NCBI GenBank assembly: GCA_002726395.1
Contig: PBTA01000077.1
Coordinates: forward strand, 1 to 13,231
Length of the DNA stretch: 13,231 nt
Direction: 5' to 3'
DNA from: Methanobacteriota archaeon
Lineage (GTDB): Archaea; Thermoplasmatota; Poseidoniia; Poseidoniales; Poseidoniaceae
The translations under genes and the position numbers were made by a program. Under the pieces are notes generated by a model. That model was not told the origin of the DNA, did no database searches, and saw only the letters and a program-made list of their open reading frames with translations. Below are positions 13,228 to 13,231 of this stretch, one piece after another; the stretch's first letter is position 1, and the number at the start of each line of letters is the position of its first letter.

Positions 13228-13231
13228 AATA

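Noticed and set aside
1..13231. CRISPR arrays, insertion sequences, phage genes or integration sites at the two tRNA genes.
   Set aside because: No direct repeats with regular spacers, transposase or integrase reading frames, or duplicated tRNA 3' ends were found.

Overview
The window looks like a compact piece of a planktonic archaeal chromosome, most like Marine Group II (Poseidoniales) or a related uncultured euryarchaeon. The signs are an archaeal-type phosphoglycerate kinase, an archaetidylinositol-phosphate-synthase-like enzyme, an AK6/Fap7-type nucleotide kinase, an initiator tRNA-Met with A1-U72 and a GGG/CCC anticodon stem, TATA-like elements about 24-26 bases upstream of start codons (leaderless transcripts), and large acidic secreted proteins. 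The taxonomic call is an inference from gene content; no rRNA marker is present.

Layout. Positions 1-2059 (minus) hold an M24 metallopeptidase cut by the window edge, preceded by a beta-class DNA methyltransferase. A divergent spacer separates the methyltransferase from phosphoglycerate kinase (plus, 2200-3459), which runs tail-to-tail into tRNA-Thr(CGT) (minus). An amidohydrolase of the MTA/SAH deaminase type (plus, 3612-4871) abuts the next minus-strand gene with no intervening base. Positions 4872-11296 form a five-gene minus-strand block. In transcription order it holds an AK6-like kinase, a CDP-alcohol phosphatidyltransferase, a 1081-residue fibronectin-III-like surface protein with one membrane anchor and an extreme acidic/basic cytoplasmic tail, a Ca2+/H+ antiporter, and a 184-residue two-helix membrane protein. 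Divergent from that block is an unrecognised helical protein (plus, 11422-12183), which runs tail-to-tail into the initiator tRNA-Met (minus). The window ends with a PKD-like lipoprotein (plus, 12406-13227).

The genes are mostly housekeeping: glycolysis/gluconeogenesis, nucleoside salvage, lipid head-group synthesis, ribosome-linked kinase and tRNAs. They are joined by an envelope theme: giant anchored surface protein, calcium exchanger, small membrane protein and lipoprotein. There is no gene-free stretch longer than about 150 bases, and no CRISPR array, insertion sequence, rRNA or phage gene. I see no complete novel system. The least ordinary items are the surface protein with its histone-like tail next to the Ca2+ exchanger, the palindrome between the initiator tRNA and the lipoprotein, and the amidohydrolase lacking a normally conserved C-terminal segment.
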